Source: Solirubrobacterales bacterium
Lineage (GTDB): Bacteria > Actinomycetota > Thermoleophilia > Solirubrobacterales > Solirubrobacteraceae
Direction of reading: 5' to 3'
DNA length: 14,849 nucleotides
NCBI GenBank assembly: GCA_027314825.1
Contig: DAHVAB010000018.1
Location: 1-14,849, forward strand
This document shows, piece after piece, positions 12,974-14,849 of this stretch (positions are counted from its first letter, which is position 1; every line of letters begins with the position of its first letter). Made by a program: the position numbers and the translations under genes. The notes beneath the pieces were generated by a model. The model did no database searches. It was not told the origin of the DNA and worked only from the letters and a program-made list of their open reading frames with translations.

Positions 12974-13471
12974 TCAGTAGACGCCAGCCAGCTTGCGGTG
13001 ATCGAAGCTCGCGCGCCGGCGCTCGACGAACTGGAGGGCTACCCGCTTGCGCGCCTGGGCCTCGATCACCGCCGTCGCCTGCGGGTCGAGCTGCACGGCC
13101 GGCCGACCCTCGCCGTCCGGGGCATGGCGGGCGAGGATCTCCGCGCCGAGCGCGCTCACCGTCGGCAGGTCGCGGTGCACGATCGCCTCGCACTCGAGCA
13201 TCACGCCGCGCAGCCGCTCGTAGGTCTCGCCCGCCTCGATCAGAAGGCTCGCCCGCGGGTCGCGCTCGATGTTTCGGACCTTCTGAGAGGCGGCGTAGGT
13301 CCAGGCCCACACCTGCGGGAGGCCATCCTCCGCGCTGCGCAGCACATACCAGAGCGGCATCGGGTGCGGCCAGCCGCGGGGGCCGATCGTCACGCAGATG
13401 ACCGTCCGCTCCTGGGCGAGGAACGCCGCCACCTCGCCGGCGTCCATCGCTATCTGCGCGCGCCTGCTCAC
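12974..13471 (-). CDS. Split-barrel FMN/F420-binding protein (PPOX/FDOR superfamily)
   Basis: A small flavin- or deazaflavin-dependent reductase or binding protein of the pyridoxamine-5'-phosphate-oxidase-like split-barrel superfamily. The core signature is AAFLAQERTVICVTIGPRGWPHPMPLWYVL (about 15-44), then KVRNIERDPRASLLIE (64-79), the usual strand-helix-strand contacting cofactor phosphate, and LRGVMLECEAIV. The start is placed at the GTG at 13471, giving 165 residues beginning (V/M)SRRAQIAMD, an opening I recall for this group; ggagg lies about 12 nt upstream. An ATG at 13447 would give 157 residues; the longer frame to 13606 overlaps the upstream gene with low-complexity residues. Substrate and cofactor (FMN, F420 or haem) cannot be decided. 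It follows the WYL regulator on the same strand after a 76-nt gap. Confidence 0.82.
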   Translation of the reverse strand: MSRRAQIAMDAGEVAAFLAQERTVICVTIGPRGWPHPMPLWYVLRSAEDGLPQVWAWTYAASQKVRNIERDPRASLLIEAGETYERLRGVMLECEAIVHRDLPTVSALGAEILARHAPDGEGRPAVQLDPQATAVIEAQARKRVALQFVERRRASFDHRKLAGVY

Positions 13472-13502
13472 CGCGGCCGCCGCCCTCCGCACGCCGCCGA
13501 CA

Positions 13503-13529
13503 CCCGCTCCCCGCGGCGGGCATCCGCGG
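13503..13529 (-). promoter_or_regulatory. Overlapping alternative hairpins between WYL and split-barrel genes
   Basis: Two mutually exclusive stems share 13511-13516: cccgc/gcggg (13503-13507 with 13516-13520) and ccgcgg/ccgcgg (13511-13516 with 13524-13529). They fall in the 76-nt gap between two same-strand genes, where they could act as a weak terminator or RNA processing point. GC content makes chance stems common. Confidence 0.2.
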
Positions 13530-13547
13530 CGCCAGGCCCGCGTCCGC

Positions 13548-14849
13548 TCACCGCGTGCCCGCGGCGAGAGCGTCGGCCCGCTCGGCGAGCTGGCGTGCGG
13601 CGGCATGCACCGCCTCGCGTGCGTCCTGCGGCTCGAGCACCACGGCGTCGCCTGCTTCCTTGAGGATCTCCCTGACCAGCCACTCGGTGCCGGCGAAGCT
13701 GAGCTCGACTATGACCGAGCCGTCCGCCAGCTCGTCTGTGACCCTCCGCGACTCGCGCGCCCACCGCGCGCGCTCAGGCGAGATCCACACCCTCGCAGTC
13801 CGCGAGGCCGGCACCTCGCCGGTGCGCATCCAGCCATCGACCTCCGCGGCCGGATCCACCTCCTGCCGCGGCCGGAAGCGCTCGTCGCTCACCTGCACCC
13901 GCTTGATCCGGTCGAGCCGGAAATGGCGCATCGCGTCCCGGTCGGGATCGAAGGAGGCGACATACCAGCCCTCCCGACCGTTGACCAGGGCGTAGGGCTC
14001 CACGCGACGCAGCGAGACCTCGCCTTCGCTCTGCTTGTAGTACTCGATCTCGATCAGCCTGTGCTCCACGATCGCCCTGGAGATCGCGGGCGCCACCTCC
14101 GAGTCGTCGCCGCCCGAGCGGGCCACGTGCAGCCCCTGCTCCAGCGGGTCCTCGCCGAGCGCGGCCACGATCTTCGCGCGGGCGGAGGCGAGCGAGCCCT
14201 CGGGGATGTGCTCGCCGATCAGGTCGATCGCCGCCACCAGCGCCTTCGCCTCGACCGGCAGCAGACGCGCCGGCCGGTCGAAGTTGTCGCTGTAGGGCTC
14301 CGGATCGACCTCGATCTCCCCCGCCGCCTCGTCTATCTCTGCATACAGCACGTAGGAGCCGCCGCCGAAGTTCACGACGTTCAGCACCGCGATGTCCTCG
14401 CGAAGCTCCTCCTCGCTGATCTGCAGCCGCTCGCGCACCTCCGCGATCGCAAGGCGCCGGCCGGCTCTGCCGGCGTCGATCAGCACGCTCGCGAGCGTCA
14501 CCAGCCGCGCGAACCGCTCGGGGCGGATCACCGAGTCGGCGCGCGCCTCCCCATCCGCCCCGCGCCTGCCCGCGGTGCGGGAGCGCGTGCCGCGAGCGCT
14601 CGTCCCCGCCCGGGCGGCGCGGCGGCCGGCCGCCAGCCGGGGCATCTCCGCGTGGCGCTCGCAGAGCAGGCGCAGGCGGCGCTGCAGCTCTTCGCGCAGG
14701 TCGGTCGGGCGCCTCAGCAGTGCGTTCTCGCCGAGGCCGAGCACCCAGGAGACGATCATCCGCGACGATGCGTACGGGGTGAGAAACAGGCGCGCGCCGC
14801 CATTCTCGCCATCCTCCCCTCCGCCGCTTGCGGTGCCGGGCTCGGCCTC
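13548..14849 (-). CDS. Tandem WYL-domain regulator, PafB-PafC-like fusion (N-terminus beyond window)
   Basis: A transcription regulator with 433 visible residues and an open frame at the right edge. The first about 70 residues, containing LFLTPYASSRMIVSWVLGLG and the helix DLREELQRRLRLLCERH, are the C-terminal end of one WYL module. After an Arg/Ala/Gly-rich linker comes a second full module: a winged-helix-like segment (RFARLVTLASVLIDAG to VNFGGGSYVLY), LPVEAKALVAAIDLIGEHIP, the WYL domain IEIEYYKQSEGEVSLRRVEPYALVNGREGWYVASFD, and a C-terminal WCX-like domain. Two modules in one chain match fused PafBC, an activator of LexA/RecA-independent DNA-damage genes in actinobacteria. The signature Trp-Tyr-Leu reads Trp-Tyr-Val here. 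An internal ATG at 14759 falls inside the first WCX fold and is not the start. Function beyond the family is inferred. Confidence 0.88.
   Translation of the reverse strand, partial: EAEPGTASGGGEDGENGGARLFLTPYASSRMIVSWVLGLGENALLRRPTDLREELQRRLRLLCERHAEMPRLAAGRRAARAGTSARGTRSRTAGRRGADGEARADSVIRPERFARLVTLASVLIDAGRAGRRLAIAEVRERLQISEEELREDIAVLNVVNFGGGSYVLYAEIDEAAGEIEVDPEPYSDNFDRPARLLPVEAKALVAAIDLIGEHIPEGSLASARAKIVAALGEDPLEQGLHVARSGGDDSEVAPAISRAIVEHRLIEIEYYKQSEGEVSLRRVEPYALVNGREGWYVASFDPDRDAMRHFRLDRIKRVQVSDERFRPRQEVDPAAEVDGWMRTGEVPASRTARVWISPERARWARESRRVTDELADGSVIVELSFAGTEWLVREILKEAGDAVVLEPQDAREAVHAAARQLAERADALAAGTR

Noticed and set aside
12089..13663. 524-codon plus-strand open frame across rmlA and the split-barrel gene
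   Set aside because: It spans the antisense of two clear genes and a tandem repeat and has no domain pattern; high GC makes stop codons rare.

Overview
The window is very GC-rich, with codons ending almost always in G or C, dense gene packing, many antisense open frames, and GTG starts. Gene content fits a high-GC actinobacterium: an Lhr helicase next to a family 5 uracil-DNA glycosylase, a PafB/PafC-like tandem WYL regulator, an FMN/F420 split-barrel protein, the long RmlA type and an actinobacterial-style lipoprotein. A Thermoleophilia/Solirubrobacterales-like origin is my best guess, from style only, without a database search.

Layout. (1) 1-4624, minus strand: a two-gene DNA-repair operon, udgB followed by lhr; lhr runs off the left edge. 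(2) 4625-4810: a divergent regulatory gap with a 12-bp tandem array and a strong 22-bp palindrome. (3) 4811-6121, plus strand: a small XRE-type regulator and an IclR-family regulator. (4) 6148-9049, minus strand: a MarR-family regulator followed by a ClC chloride channel/transporter with CBS and RCK_C-like cytoplasmic domains. (5) 9206-9658, plus strand: a small lipoprotein. (6) 9775-12772, minus strand: a tightly overlapped rmlA-rmlD-rmlB operon for dTDP-deoxysugar synthesis, with no rmlC. (7) 12974-14849, minus strand: a split-barrel flavin/F420-binding family protein behind a fused tandem-WYL regulator that runs off the right edge.

How the genes work together. UdgB excises uracil and other deaminated bases, and Lhr translocates on DNA; their close coupling suggests a shared base-repair or damage-response role. 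The PafBC-like protein, if it acts like known PafBC, is an activator of LexA/RecA-independent damage responses, but nothing seen here links it directly to udgB-lhr. RmlA and RmlB make dTDP-4-keto-6-deoxyglucose; RmlD finishes dTDP-rhamnose only if an epimerase is supplied elsewhere. Four separate transcription regulators (XRE, IclR, MarR, WYL) sit in under 15 kb.

No mobile element, CRISPR array, tRNA or rRNA was seen. No intergenic gap exceeds about 205 bases. The most distinctive non-coding signals are short GC-rich minisatellites in three intergenic gaps and two coding regions, and palindromes in front of the XRE gene, the iclR gene and rmlA. I see no clear evidence of an undescribed multi-gene system; the findings are mainly regulatory candidates and family variations.
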